Source of the DNA: Nannobrachium achirus | Lineage: Eukaryota > Chordata > Actinopteri > Myctophiformes > Myctophidae | Direction of reading: 5' to 3' | NCBI GenBank assembly: GCA_963921795.1 | Contig: OY997641.1 | Coordinates: 54,122,950-54,186,949 of the forward strand | DNA length: 64,000 nucleotides | Shown here: positions 23,831-37,248 of the stretch, piece after piece | Layout: the number at the start of each line of letters is the position of its first letter | Position numbering within the stretch: position 1 is the first letter of the stretch | Position numbers and translations under genes: made by a program | The notes under the pieces: model-generated | Database searches by the model: none | What the model saw: the letters and a program-made list of their open reading frames with translations, nothing else | Told to the model about the DNA's origin: nothing

Positions 23831-24526
23831 CATGTGTGTTGTGTAGGAGTTGATAGAGCCTGCCTGCCTAGGGCTTGGCCTAGATATTTCCACTTTATCT
23901 CTGAATGAGTAGGCTATATATTTATACATAATGAATATATCTATCAATTAATGTAATAGAAACCTGCTTTTTGTGTGTGCACTTACCGGTAAATAAGCTG
24001 GCAATTGAAATGTATCCTTTTTTTAAATCATGCACAGAAATGTGGTTTTATTTAGGCTACTCAATTAACAATGTTTAACAAAGACACACGTTTATGTATT
24101 CAATACTTGACAATGAAAAGATATGCCTATACCAAAAACTAAATGATTTAATGCACTCAAACCTTTGACCAAATTAAAAAAAAACATCTTGCCTCCTGAG
24201 TAAGACGTGCAACGTATTACTTTCTGTTGTGAAATGTATTTAACATAACTGTAAAGGTCCCCACAAAAAAGGTGTGTGGGACCCCCAAAAATGTACGGCG
24301 TATGTGCGCTGCGCACGCCCCCAACATTTTCATGATGGTACTCAACTGAAATTCACAAGGCTGGTCTGCTTAAATATTATATCACACAAAGAGGCAAGAC
24401 AGATAAAGCATAACAGAGCTAAAAATGTATACTTGAAACTATACAAATATTGTGATTTAAATGGCAAATATGTTTGGAGTAGATTATATCCTGCCTTAGT
24501 TGATGTATGTCCATTCTCTATTTGCA

Positions 24527-24690
24527 ACACTGGACTAAGTACATTTACTCAAGTAGTGTACTTTTACTTAACTTAAGTACTTAAAATATTTGACACTTCA
24601 ACTCCACTACATCCTAGAGGCAAATAGTGTACTTTCTATTCCACTAAAGTAATTTTAGAACTTTAGTTAACTTTGGTTACAACAAATTAC
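24527..24690. mobile_element. hAT-like MITE end (AAGTACATTTACTCAAGTA type)
   Basis: Contains TAAGTACATTTACTCAAGTA followed by TTTGACACTTCAACTCCACT, a word pattern common at ends of fish hAT-derived repeats. I could not define both ends or a target duplication. Confidence 0.4.
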
Positions 24691-25326
24691 TTTATAGATT
24701 TTGAGAAATACATGAATGACTTTAATAATTTTATATTGAACTGTGTGCTGTTTGAACAGATATACAAGCTCACAATGTGTCGCAATATTTTTCAAAAGTT
24801 AGTTTCTGTTGTGAAAAGAGAAAAAAGTCAATTAGTAGAAACACAGCACTTTGATGTCATTGGATGTAGAATGTATAGCTTTGTATCGCCTTGTCAAATA
24901 AATCAAATAATTTAAGTTCATGTTTGTTGTAAGTAAGCAACATACACCAACTGGACGTGAATAAAATCTTGACTTGCTGAAACTGTAATAGTAAAACAAT
25001 AGTATGTCACACTGCTGTTGAGTGCAATCCAGTTCATTTGAAAACAAGGAATGAAAACAAGGAAGTTGTGATGTTATAGGTGACTGAGAATGAGGAAAAA
25101 CTAGACCAACTAGATCTAACCCTGGCATCAACAATGGGCAAAACATTATTCTGTTGGCAGCATCACAATAACCTGTAGCTTCCTCCTTTTCAAAGCGTTG
25201 CTTTGTACCAGTGTACGAGAGCTTGATATGGCAGAGAAATATACTGTAGGTTGGGGGGGGATGAATACGTCATCGACTTGAGCTAGGTTTTGCTCTGTAT
25301 CTAATAACAGATTAATGAAAAAAAAA

Positions 25327-25352
25327 ACACACACGCACGCACGCACACACAC

Positions 25353-25401
<49 letters not shown>

Positions 25402-25411
25402 CACACACACT
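25327..25411. repeat. (CACG)n/(CA)n microsatellite
   Basis: CACG tetramers flanked by short CA runs. Just to its right begins the segment shared with 47915 onward, which is the visible edge of the tandem unit. Confidence 0.9.
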
Positions 25412-25427
25412 TTAGTTTTACTTGGTT

Positions 25428-25694
25428 CAGACATATCGTGAAAATAGCTCACGGTAAATGTCTCAATATCTCAAAATGTTTGCCTCTTTCTTAGGTGGCA
25501 ATTGACAATTTTGCCAATGTTTGAGCCTTTTTTTATGGTATAGTTTGTTGATTACCCTTGGAGCAATGACAAATTCAATTCAGAGTTATTGAAAAGGTCT
25601 TAAATTGACACTTTAGAATGCACATATACCCTGTTTAAACATACATACTGTATGTTGGTTTGTTTACTGTTGAGTGAGAAAACAATGTTGCACA
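25428..25694. repeat. Paralogous flank containing the empty DIRS target site
   Basis: Matches 47915-48159 followed directly by 56245-56281 (shared: CTCAAAATGTTTGCCTCTTT, GGCAATTGACAATTTTGCCA). At 25658-25669 the sequence GTTTGTTTACTG is uninterrupted. In the other unit the DIRS element lies between the first GTTT and GTTTACTG. Confidence 0.85.
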
Positions 25695-25698
25695 TTAA

Positions 25699-26035
25699 AG
25701 GACAACTTTGTTTTTTACAACAAGGGTTCATATTCTAGATTGTAATTAGAGAAAAGAAAAGATGAGTGTTAAAATGTTTTCAAATACTGCTTTCTATAGT
25801 TTTAGCTATTTTAACGATGTTGACTTCAGTTGTTGGGGGCATGCGTACAAGTGCCTAATTTGTATTTTTAGACACAATAAGCCCATTCCCAAGATGCTGT
25901 GCAATCTTTCATGGGCCAATGTGACATATGGAGGCTAGTAGTGTTACTGTAAATAGTAATAAAGAAATCACCGGCTTATTGTGTCTAAATAGAAATGCGT
26001 AGTGACTAAATATATAGCCACTACGCATTTATCTA
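25699..26035. mobile_element. TTAA-target element, left part
   Basis: TTAA at 25695-25698 precedes AGGACAACTTTG. The same element is found at 56282-57194, where both TTAA-flanked ends can be seen. Here the right end is not recognisable. Confidence 0.5.
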
Positions 26036-26788
26036 AGTTACAGTCACCAAAAGAGCAAAACTAAGCATGTCTTGGACCCAGCTCCAGAATACGATAATGA
26101 TACTAATATTATTTTATTCAAAACAGAACATTTCCCCCAAGAACATACACGTTATGACAGAATAATGGATAATATTATGATAATTAAGAATATACTAATT
26201 CTGACAGGGTAATAAAGACTAATGATGAATCATTCTGACTATAACGTTCACTAAACTTTAAGAAGGTTTCACCAAATTCTCACAAAGATGTCAATTACAC
26301 TACAACCCCAATTATCATTCAAGATTATATGGACATAGTGATTATGGTCCTAGTCAGCATTTCTTATTCTGATTCTGTGGTGGATGAATTACTCAAAAAA
26401 TTTACAAAATCTACAAAACTGCAATAAAAATATGAATAAAAAGGTTTAAAGAATATAGGTAGTGAGCTTGTTTTTTTTTTGTTTTTTTTATAGCTTAAGT
26501 ATAACATAGGGCTAATAAAAGATTAATGTGTATGTTTTGTAATGTTTTGTTTGCAGATGTAAGCAATCTGCTAAGTAATTTGACATTTTGAAAGTTTTTC
26601 AAATACATTTTTTTTTCTCAGAGATATAATGGAGTAGAAGTATAAAGGGCTGAAAAATGAACATACTTAAGTTAAGTAAAAGTACCTCACATTTGTATTT
26701 AAGTAGGCTACATTTTGAGGAAAGGCATAAAAAAAGTAATAACGTATTGGTAACATTAAAGTATACTGCAAGTATTCCACGTTTCACT

Positions 26789-28894
26789 TTAGTTGCCTTG
26801 CTTTTTTGGGACCTTCTTGGCCTTCTTAATCTCCTCCAGCAGTGTGGCCTTGGTGAGCTTCACATTCATGGCAGCTTTTCCCATCAGGTCAGAGATCATT
26901 TCTGGGCTGTACGGTCGTTGGAAGGTGGCATATTTCGTCTCATTCTCCTCAATACCCTTGCGGTCTGAAAAGTTTGAAGAGTTAGTGAGCAGTTGTAAGT
27001 CAACCCATCAAGAGGCCGATTCTAAAAATGTATTCTAAAGGCTATAGGTTTTCAGAAAAACCTATGTTGCTATGAGTGAATTGAATTGAATTAGCCTTTA
27101 TTGTCTCCAAAGATACATTTTTCTTGGCAATGGAGGTAACAGCGTACCAAAATACAAAAATACAAAACCACAAAAGACAAATACATACATGTACACCTAA
27201 AATTTCCCGCACCTATCATGACACCCCAGTGTGCAATATATCAAGAGCCTCTAGTCCAGTATCACAGCGTTGCACTCTCCCAGCATACAGGTTCCCGTCC
27301 CCCCAGCAATTCATCGTCTTTTATTGATGTGCTTATTGAGTGCTTGGATTGGCAGCGGAATAAAGGAAAACTTATATCTGTTACGCTTTGCATCTGATGA
27401 TCTGTACCATCAACCGGATGGCAGCAACTCATATTCTTTATGTAAGATGTGACTTGGGTCGGATGATTTTAAGGGCCTGCTTTAACGCTGTCCTATCAAA
27501 GATTTCTTTGAGAGAACATGGGGGCTGCATGCTAATGATTTTACCAGCCCTCTTGACTAGATTTTGCAGTTGGGATTTGAGTTTGACGGACAGATTTCCA
27601 AACCAGGTGGTGATACCATATCGGATGATAGATTCCATGCTTGCCCTATAGAACAGCAACATGATGTGTTTTGCCACCCCATGGACCCTGAACCCTCTCA
27701 GGAAGTGCATGCGCTGATTAAGGTGGGAACAAACAGACTTCGTTGGTAGCCTGATTTCAGACTCTGCGCTGGAACCAGTCCGCTCAGAGAGTGGGCGGGT
27801 CTATAGGCTGGAGCCAGGCAACTTGTTTGGCCCAGTTTAACTGAGAATCGAAACAAATACCTAAGAACAAGAAGTCACCTGCTCCACTCTCTAATTTAAA
27901 CAATTACAGCTCGTCCCTATTGGTGGAAAAAAGGCCCAAGTCGTGTGAGCGTTTTAAAGTTGAAATCACGTTGCTAGGCAAAAGTATGTCAGAGGTACGT
28001 GTGAGAGCAAAGTGTCACAGCGTGTGACGCACGTTTCTATACTAATACTAATTAGTATTTCTTCATAAAAAAGTATTACAGTTACCTCCACAGTTTTTCA
28101 TGTTGAACAGGGGCATGTGGATCACAGTTGGGATGTTGCCATCTCCTGGACACACATAGTATGGTTGAGGTGTGCCATCAGTGTTGCTGGGTATGGCAAC
28201 ACGTGGGAAAGGTATGCCCATCGACTTGGACATGTGTGAAGCTTGTTCCAGTGTCTGTATAATTAAGCAACAAAAGCAAAACCACCTAAGTCTTAATTCT
28301 TAAAAGAATATTTAAAATTGTTTATAATAGGCACCTTTTTACCTTGTTTTCTTGTTATTTAGCCTAAAAAAAATAGGTCCAGGTGTAGGGTTAGGGTTAG
28401 GGTTTTTTTATTCCAAAAAAGCATTATCATCCTTTTCGGCCAAGCCGTGGCAACCTTATACAGCCCACAACTGCAGCAGTGGGCATTATGCTAAACTGCT
28501 TATTTCCATCGCTTTAAAATCCACATTTTTGACTCATATCACGCCTTAATACACACACTAGAGCAATAACATTGTACTTACGTCATTGATGTTGTCCAGG
28601 CTTACATCATTGTTGTGAATTGGTCATAAAACAATTCAGTCACGTTCTACAAGCGAGTGAAGCGTTTTACGGTGGAATGGTATAGAAAGAAGTAACCATG
28701 GTGATATTTTTGTATGTTAGCTTGTCTATGTGTTTATTAACAGCAGAGAAGTAGAAAAAAAGTGGATTTTAAAGTGATGGAAATGAGCGGTTTTGCGTAA
28801 TGTCCACTGCTGCCGTTGTAGGCTGTATAAGGTTGAGGCCGAAATGGACAATAATGCTTTTGTAGATAAAAAGAATCACCTGGATATATTTTTT

Positions 28895-28958
<64 letters not shown>

Positions 28959-31900
28959 ACTCTCCAGTGATATGTGATGTGGCTTAGCATTAATAAAAGT
29001 ATATGGTATGGTATCAACAAGTATTTTGATTTCAGTGCGATTATGTTAACCAATTACCCAAAAATATATGTATTCAGAATTTATTCAAAAGTTCAAACAA
29101 CCTACTGTATAAAGTACAGTAAGTGCGCTACCTTTACAGGGTTCCCACTGCTGAAGTCGAGGGAGATGATGAGGTCGATGTCTCTCGCTTTTCTGAGGGA
29201 GGAGAAGTAGGGAGAGTTCAGCAAAATCCCAGCATCTTCATAGTCCCTCGTTTGTGTGTCCAGGATTTCGTCAGCTTCTTCAGCGATGTACAAAAATACA
29301 TTACAAAATACATTAACACTTCTTTACATAGCCAGAACATTTTGTTTGTGAGGATTCAGAATGGGGGTGTGGGTCAGACTTAGGTGCTCTATTGGAATGC
29401 TGCCCTTTTGGAATTATGGGAAACCTTGAATACACAAATTAATAAATGATTATGAACTGTGTTTGTCTCTGAGCTCTGATCCTACCTGGCAAGGCTGGTA
29501 TGTTGTACAAGAAGTTGTATGAGGTTCCCCACGTCCAATGCATTGCACATTTTATGGTGCTGCAGATTATCTCCAACCATACTGAAATTAGAAGTACACT
29601 GTACATTGGTACGAAACAAGTAATACTTATAACCATATTCAGACTACAGTAGGCTATACTACCATAGGTCAATGCCATTAATGAAATACTATATGACCAG
29701 AGCACTTTCATAATACACAGACTTTATTACTATTATTGCAGTAATCTTTCAAAGGTTTATTTTGAGATGCATGGATTACAGTGCAAAACACAGAATACTG
29801 TGGTATTATGGAATAATACATCATTGTGTTATTTTCTGATCACTGTGGATTGTGCTAAAGGAAAGGTGCCAGAAAAGGCACCCAGACTTTTTTACAAGCA
29901 GGGGCGATCAATCTGTCAGAGAGATATTGATTCGCATTGGATTAGTATCTAATCTAAAAGTTGGGGATGGAAATTCCCATCCCCAAAAAGTTTAAATGTA
30001 GAATCAGGGAACAGCACCACTCACTGGTAGCAGTGACACAGTCTTTGGTCAAGTCGTGGAACCAGTCCAGGAAACATTCAGAGACATTCAGCGTGTGATC
30101 CTTGAGCTTGTCCATAATCATTTCCAAGGGCATCTCATCGTTTGTGTCTAAAAACACTTTCTTGCCTGTCCTGTCCACCTTGCCTATAGAAGAGATGGGA
30201 GCACAGTACCTTCCAGATTTATTGGAACAGCAAGGAATGTTTGGATTTGATATCAGAGGACCAATATAATCAATATCAATGAGTGCATTGTGTACACCGC
30301 CGGCACCTATATAGGCATACTGTAGGCTATAGTGTTTTAATGTGGGTTGAGACAGTTTGTGTCACCCGATACACACGTTATCATTGTGAGCACAAATATG
30401 TAATTATTTTATAGTACAAGTTGAACTGAACTGAACTAAATGTGAGACAGTGGCGATAACTGTTTTTTGCACCTGTCCGTGTGTCTGTGTCTGTGCACAT
30501 TTAATTTTGCACATGGAATGATCAACAGCATCATTGCTTGCGCACTTACAGTCGGCCAATGAAGACAACGTATCTCTTTTCATTTCAAAACGGCTTTATG
30601 TTTTTCCCAGAGTGACTTGAGAGAGAGAGTGGTGTCACCGAGGGGTCAGAAAATGAACTGCGTCACGTGACCCATGTTTCAGCTCTAAAGTGACAACCGG
30701 GAGATTAAATAACATTGGTTTCAAAAGAAGCGTCGCGAATATCGGCATTTTTAGGTAAATACACAACATGCCAACCATTTTAAAGTATTGTACAGGGATA
30801 ACTAAAGTCTCTTTAATATTTACTTTAAACTATTGCCAAAAAACTATGTAAAATAACATTAGACGCTGAGCTAGGACCACACATATGGGGTCCTCGGTAT
30901 CATTGGGGGGGATTAATTCTCATAGTGATTTTTGGGTAGGTATACACCTCTAGTGATAGGAAAAATGTGATAGCATTGCATCTGTGGTAGCTTTCTCTGT
31001 GCTATCTATCCTTTTATAACAACATGCCAAAAAACTGTTTTCAAACTCCGAATGGAATATTCTACTTCAAACTGATGATTCTCCCTTAGTATTGACCCTC
31101 TGTCTTTGAAAAATGGCAAGGATAAAGCTCAGACTACATGTTTTTCATTGTACGTTGACATGCACGTCCTCAGTCATTGTAGTTCATTGTCAGACTGCAT
31201 CTGTTCTACAGCTTGTTGGAAAACTTAAAGTGGCAAAAGAGGAAGATGAACGATGAATACTTTGAAAGAATAGTGAACTAGTCTAATGCTTTAACGTCCC
31301 ATTTGATGAATGCCAAGCAGCCTAACCTTAATTGATGTAACGTCAACAAATGTAAGAGGAAACTCAATACAATGACACTGGTGAATTTGCATCCATCAAT
31401 GGGAAGGTCTGTTAATCATGAATAATGACTTCTTCATTTCTTACAGGTTGTTTAGGACATTATAGCCTCAATGTAAAGGTCAGGCCACACAAATAATGTT
31501 CCCCTGGAGACTGTTGTGTTGCTGCCCATGAGCAAACACAGACTGAGACAGATATGGGGTCATCAGTATCATTTGGGGGGAATGATTCTCATAGTGACTT
31601 TTGGGAAGGTACTGTATATACATACCTAGTACTAGGAAATATGTGATAGCCTTGCATCTGGGGTAGCTTTCTGTGTTATCACTTCATTTATAACCACATG
31701 CCAAAACACAGTTTTCAAAATCCAAATGGAACATTCTACTTCAAACTGATGATTCTCCCTTTAGTATTGAAAAATGGCAAGGATAAAGCTTAGACTACAT
31801 GTTTTTCAAAAAGTTGTTAAAAGTATCATCTCTAGAAATGGTACATATTACAGGCAGTGACAACATACTGTAGTGACTAGATTACATTACATAAGATGTA

Positions 31901-34900
31901 CTTTTGTTTTCATGAAAGGTGTAACACAAAGGGTTCCTTTATAAACAACCAAAAGATTTTAAACCATGTTTACATACATAGATTCTAAAGAAATGTATTG
32001 AGAAATTCATTAAACTAAATATATTGCAAGTGTGTTAAAAGTAGAACTTATCCAAAATGCCCACTATTTGATCCGCCTTTCCTAGTATAGACAACCTCTG
32101 TGTAATCTAATTTTTGGGTTTTCATACGTGTAGAATCCATTATTTTTAAATGGTCAGTCTCACATGTTAAGGTCAGGTCAAGGTTACTTTTGACCTCTGG
32201 GAGAATAACAAATGGAAACAACTTGATGAATATTCATCTTTCACTTAATTAAAACTCATTTGTAGCCGATCCAGAGTATACTCGCGAAATATACTCGAGT
32301 ATTCATAGTGCCAATCCCGAGTATACGCGCGATATTTACTGATACAGTAAAGTATTAACATGGAAGCCAACGGTCTTTCTCATCTTTGATGTCCATTTTC
32401 TCCAAAAAACACCTTTGATGCCAAGGATGGCATTGGATTCTCGACATCTGACATCATACATACAATCCCTTTATGGAGATCCCTGTCTGTAGAACCAGCC
32501 ACACAGATATGGGCTGTCTTGGCCATATATGGATTCTGTTGGTGTGGTATGTGGCCGATGTGGCCTCCATACATGGGCATTCCCATATGAAGTCCTGTTA
32601 GATATGGGCTTAATATTGATGACATTAGGGATCTCCATATGGGCATGAAAAGGATTATGTTAGTGGTTCCCCTGACATCACAGTGATGTCAGAGCATGAT
32701 GTCAGAGCGACACACCCATAGACCTGTGACACACAGTGATGTGTCAGGGGAACCACAGTGTTAGGCGTGACAGAGATACGGAAGATGTCCTGGTTTTCAT
32801 AGTTAACTGCGACCTACGGTCGCAATAACTGATGGTAATTTCACTGATTCAGCCACATTCCTTGAACCCTAAAACCTTGAGTTAGATAACCAATACCACC
32901 TTTCTATATTTGAACAGTATCATAACGCTAAGCTCCAGTCAGCTATCTTGGACGCATCTTGAAAATGATGAATTCCTACATTTTTAGTATGTTCTTAAGC
33001 ATAGAGGTCTCAGAAGTAGTTGAAAAACTTTTGTATAGGGGGGTTAAGTAGTATGTTTTCATATAATGACCCATGTCATTTTCGCCTAGTGTTATAAAAT
33101 AAAATGCATGATAGCACCCATAAAGCTACCACTGGTGCAAGGCTATCACATATTTTCTAACTCTAGACATGTATACCATGACAAAAATCACTATGAGCAT
33201 TAATCCCCTCAGTTGATACCGAACAACCCCAGTGGCTCACCGTCTAATGGTTTAGGATGATTTAAGTCGGGATGTTGCCTTGTCACCGACGCTAATCACT
33301 GCATCGTCATAATGTTGTTAACATGCACAATAGCACCTCCAAGTGGCAGGTTAAAGTAAGGCAATGAAAGGCATGTACTCTTGTTATCGTCAGACATCAA
33401 TATAATTATATCGTTTGCAAATCAGAAAATAAGATATCAGGAAATAACCTGTTATATGTTTTCTTTCATTTGTCTGAATCGATTATTTTTATAAAGGTCA
33501 CAGTCGTTAGAAAATGATGTTTTGAGCAGCTGCTCTCATTCATTTAGCAGACTTCCGGTTCTGAGATTGTCACTATAGAAGCACCTCCCGAGCCGCCATT
33601 GGACTCGCCCCATGAAGTGAATGTAGGTGGCCTAACTCTCCATTCTACGGCTCTGGTTTTGCCCTAGAACTTTTGATCTTCAGGTCACAGCACCTTGCTG
33701 GCTCTAGCCCATAGACCCACCCACTCTGTCACCCACAGAGTGGACTGTTTCAGCTGAGTCTGAAATCAGGCTAGGTCACACCATCAATCATACACTAGAG
33801 GAGGATACTACCCACACAAGATCCTTGTAGTGGTGCCGGCTCACGGCAGAATAGTGATAGTCTTTAAAAGACAAAGATGCGGCCGCACACACTGTAGCCA
33901 AAGTGGCAATATTTATTTCAGGACGCAGAGTAGGCCTATATGGAAACCAACATTTCGGCATACCCTGAAGAAGGCAGTTTGTTGCCGAAACATTGTACTT
34001 CAGTGAAGTCCTATGCAAAATTTCCCAAAATTGTGCGCTCTTAACTAACCACCTGAGCTACGACTATTACTTTGGTCAGTGCAAAGTGTAAATCACTATG
34101 GGAATAGATGACTAATACTGTCAGAACACAATTGTTACATTTAAGTGTACCTTCAAGCAGCGTGTTCAATTTTTGGGCAAGATCTGAATGTTTCTTATGT
34201 TCTAAGACCCGAATGTGCATCTCCACAAGGGTCTGGAGCACATCACATCGCTGGCAGTGGCAGTTCAAATCTAGAAGAAAAGTACATGAGTGTATTTTAG
34301 TAAATGCTTGGATGAACAAATTAACCAATGAAGAAATTAATAAAATAATAGTTTCGTACGTTGTAAGAAGGCCTTTATGGTTTCCAGTATTAGCTGCATG
34401 TCAGCTAGGGCGCTGCCACATACTCCTGCCAATGATAGATCAACACAGAGCCAGGGTTATTATAGTTAACTAAAGCTAACAAAATATCAAAGACAAAAAC
34501 AACAACATTTTAGTGAACTGAAATAAACATAAAAACAGTGTCTGGCTCACAATGCGTTGTGATGCAATGCTTTGTGCTTTGATTTTTTTAATCTTGCCTC
34601 TATCCTGTATATATTATAATAAACTACTAACACTACAACCAATAAACACTAAACCAAATAAGCACACCTGCTTTATAAATGTATTAAAACTAATTGAAAA
34701 AAAATAAATAAATGTATATTTCAAAACTATCACTTTACACAGCTCACGTCAGACCACGGACCCCTGTTTGATTAAATGATCCATCTCTTTGACATTAATC
34801 TACACTATAAAATCATAACTCTGAGAGGGTACTCCGAGTTAGTCCCATATCATTCGGCAGTGCTTGATTCTCCCGTATCCAACAGGGTGTCCCAGTAGTA

Positions 34901-37171
34901 AACAATCTTACTTTACAACTAAACAGTACAATAAAGAATGTTCATGAAAACATATTAGATGTTTTAATTGGCAATGCAGAAACATAATCTTGATTTGTGT
35001 GTGTCTATAATACAGTGTGTATGTAGCATTATAGTGTGTCTGTAATAGCATTAGAAAAGGAAAATCAACAGAACAACGGGACTGACCAGTGGCCACGTTG
35101 GTGTCTCTAACTAGAATGAAGCAATAAGCCACAAGAGGCGAGTGGTTACCTGGTATTTTACACCGGCTGAGAGGCGTAGGGAGACACGAGGCGCAGCCGA
35201 GTGTCTCCAACCTACTCAGCCGGTGTAAAATACAGGTAACCACAATCCTCGCGAAAAACAACATGAAAAATCATAGACATGTACCAATTAAAACTGTTCT
35301 ATTTCACTAATAATTCACTATAAGGTCTGCTCTGCAAGAAAGTAGTCCACAGCTACGAGAAAGTAGTTCCCGGCCAGGCTGCAGAAACAACACACCTTAC
35401 TTGCAATCAAGTTCTCTAGTCTAGCTTCACAACACTGTGGAAAGAAATAACAAACCTGGGTTTGATATAAACTGATTAAAGGTGTGGGTTATAGTCTCAC
35501 ATACCACAGCAATTAAAGGGAAACCAGCCAATCAGAATCAAGGAATGGAACTAGCCGTTTTAGAAGTCACCTTTTATGTAGCTCATGTCCATCTCTGGCT
35601 GCTGCTTTATCTGGTTCCCTTTGTTGAACTGACTCCCGAAGTGGGCCTGGTCCACGAAGGCCCCAGTGAGAGAGTACCCGGCCTCATTGGGGGTCATCTC
35701 AAACCACACATCTGCCAAGAAAAACTCAGTCAAACTTTGAATCTACCAGTATAAAATTCAATGGTCACAATATATAACTAACTGTACATGTTCGATCATC
35801 TTTATTTATTTTCTCACAATAAGTCGATGATGAAACAATGACTCATTGGTTATGCATTACTGCACACAAGCACACACTGACACACATGAATAATGTGAAA
35901 AGAGTAATGACACTTTACTGTCTGAAACTTTTTTGCTGTCTTGTTGGTTGATCTTCTTGTCAATCATAGTAAAGATGGGATAGGGATCCAGGCTGTCTCT
36001 TCCTCTCTGGGCTGAGAGCACATGCTCATCTATCTGAAGAGACAACAAACTGACTGATTACTCATTACTCATGTTACTGAATATCATTTTTATTGTATGT
36101 TTTGCAAGCTTCATGACGGAATATATAATAATAAGTCGCTGTTTGGCAGAGACAAACTACAGTAACTCAAATGTTCTGCTTTTCTTTTCATAAATCAATG
36201 CTATTGAACACCCCGTACATATGTGAGTGGGTTAAACACATTTGAACCAAGTAAAAGGTTCCTGACAAAACCAGCTAACTCCATTGGTTCATCAAACTGT
36301 TGGCTAAACCAGCTCCACCCCCTCTCCACTGCTTGGCATAAAAAGCATTTGAACCCCTCTTATTGCAATATTCCTGCTTATTATTGTTTAAGCCGATATA
36401 AGCATTGTCATGAAGCATCAGGGCATTAAGTCACACGTTGTGATGCATTTGAGGTTGGAGATCCATTGTCAGCTGTTCTATCAATGATAGATAAAAACCT
36501 TATAACTCCAATTGAGCCGGATTTGGGTAAAGAGGTGATAATATAAATTTGTATTACAACTATTACACTATAATGGATTATAACTGTGATTATAATACAC
36601 AATAAACTATTGATGTATTACTGTGATAAATATAATACACTATAACAGTGGTTAACACAATATAATCTATTGTCATGTATTACAATCCTGGTGGTCTAAA
36701 TGAAAAGTCAGTGAGTGATCAGTCATTATGAAGTGTTTGGCACTGTATGGCCTAGCTCAGACCTTCTCTGGATTGGATACTTTTTAGTACCACTGTCACA
36801 TTTAGTACCACTTCCACAGCACTCTACCCAGGTTCTTGTAGTGGAAAACCTGTCACAAGTGGGCGGTGTGGAGTGGTGTGGTGTTGGGCCATATGTTAGT
36901 GGAAAAGGGGCTCATACTGTATTATAACCTAAAGAGCATTTACTGTGTAGTTGATTGGCTGACCTCTTTCACGACAGTGGGGACAACCATTGCAGACCAG
37001 AAATGAGTCAAAGAGTAGTTGTCATATTGGCTGTAGTACTTTTTCAGTTGTTCTTTCATCTCCTCCCATAAGGGCACACTCTCAGAACCTAGCCTTTTTA
37101 CTATGGTGTCTGTCACAGATGGTTTGGAGGACCAGTTGAGCTCTTGGTACAAGGGGGCCATGCACCTGGGG

Positions 37172-37248
<77 letters not shown>

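Noticed and set aside
25327-25411. Regular CACG repeat considered as a CRISPR-like array
   Set aside because: No spacers; a simple microsatellite in a eukaryotic genome.
28386-28406. GGGTTAGGGTTAGGGTT telomere-like tract (also inside 21540-21630)
   Set aside because: Only a few units, within introns or small elements; no evidence of a telomere or chromosome fusion.
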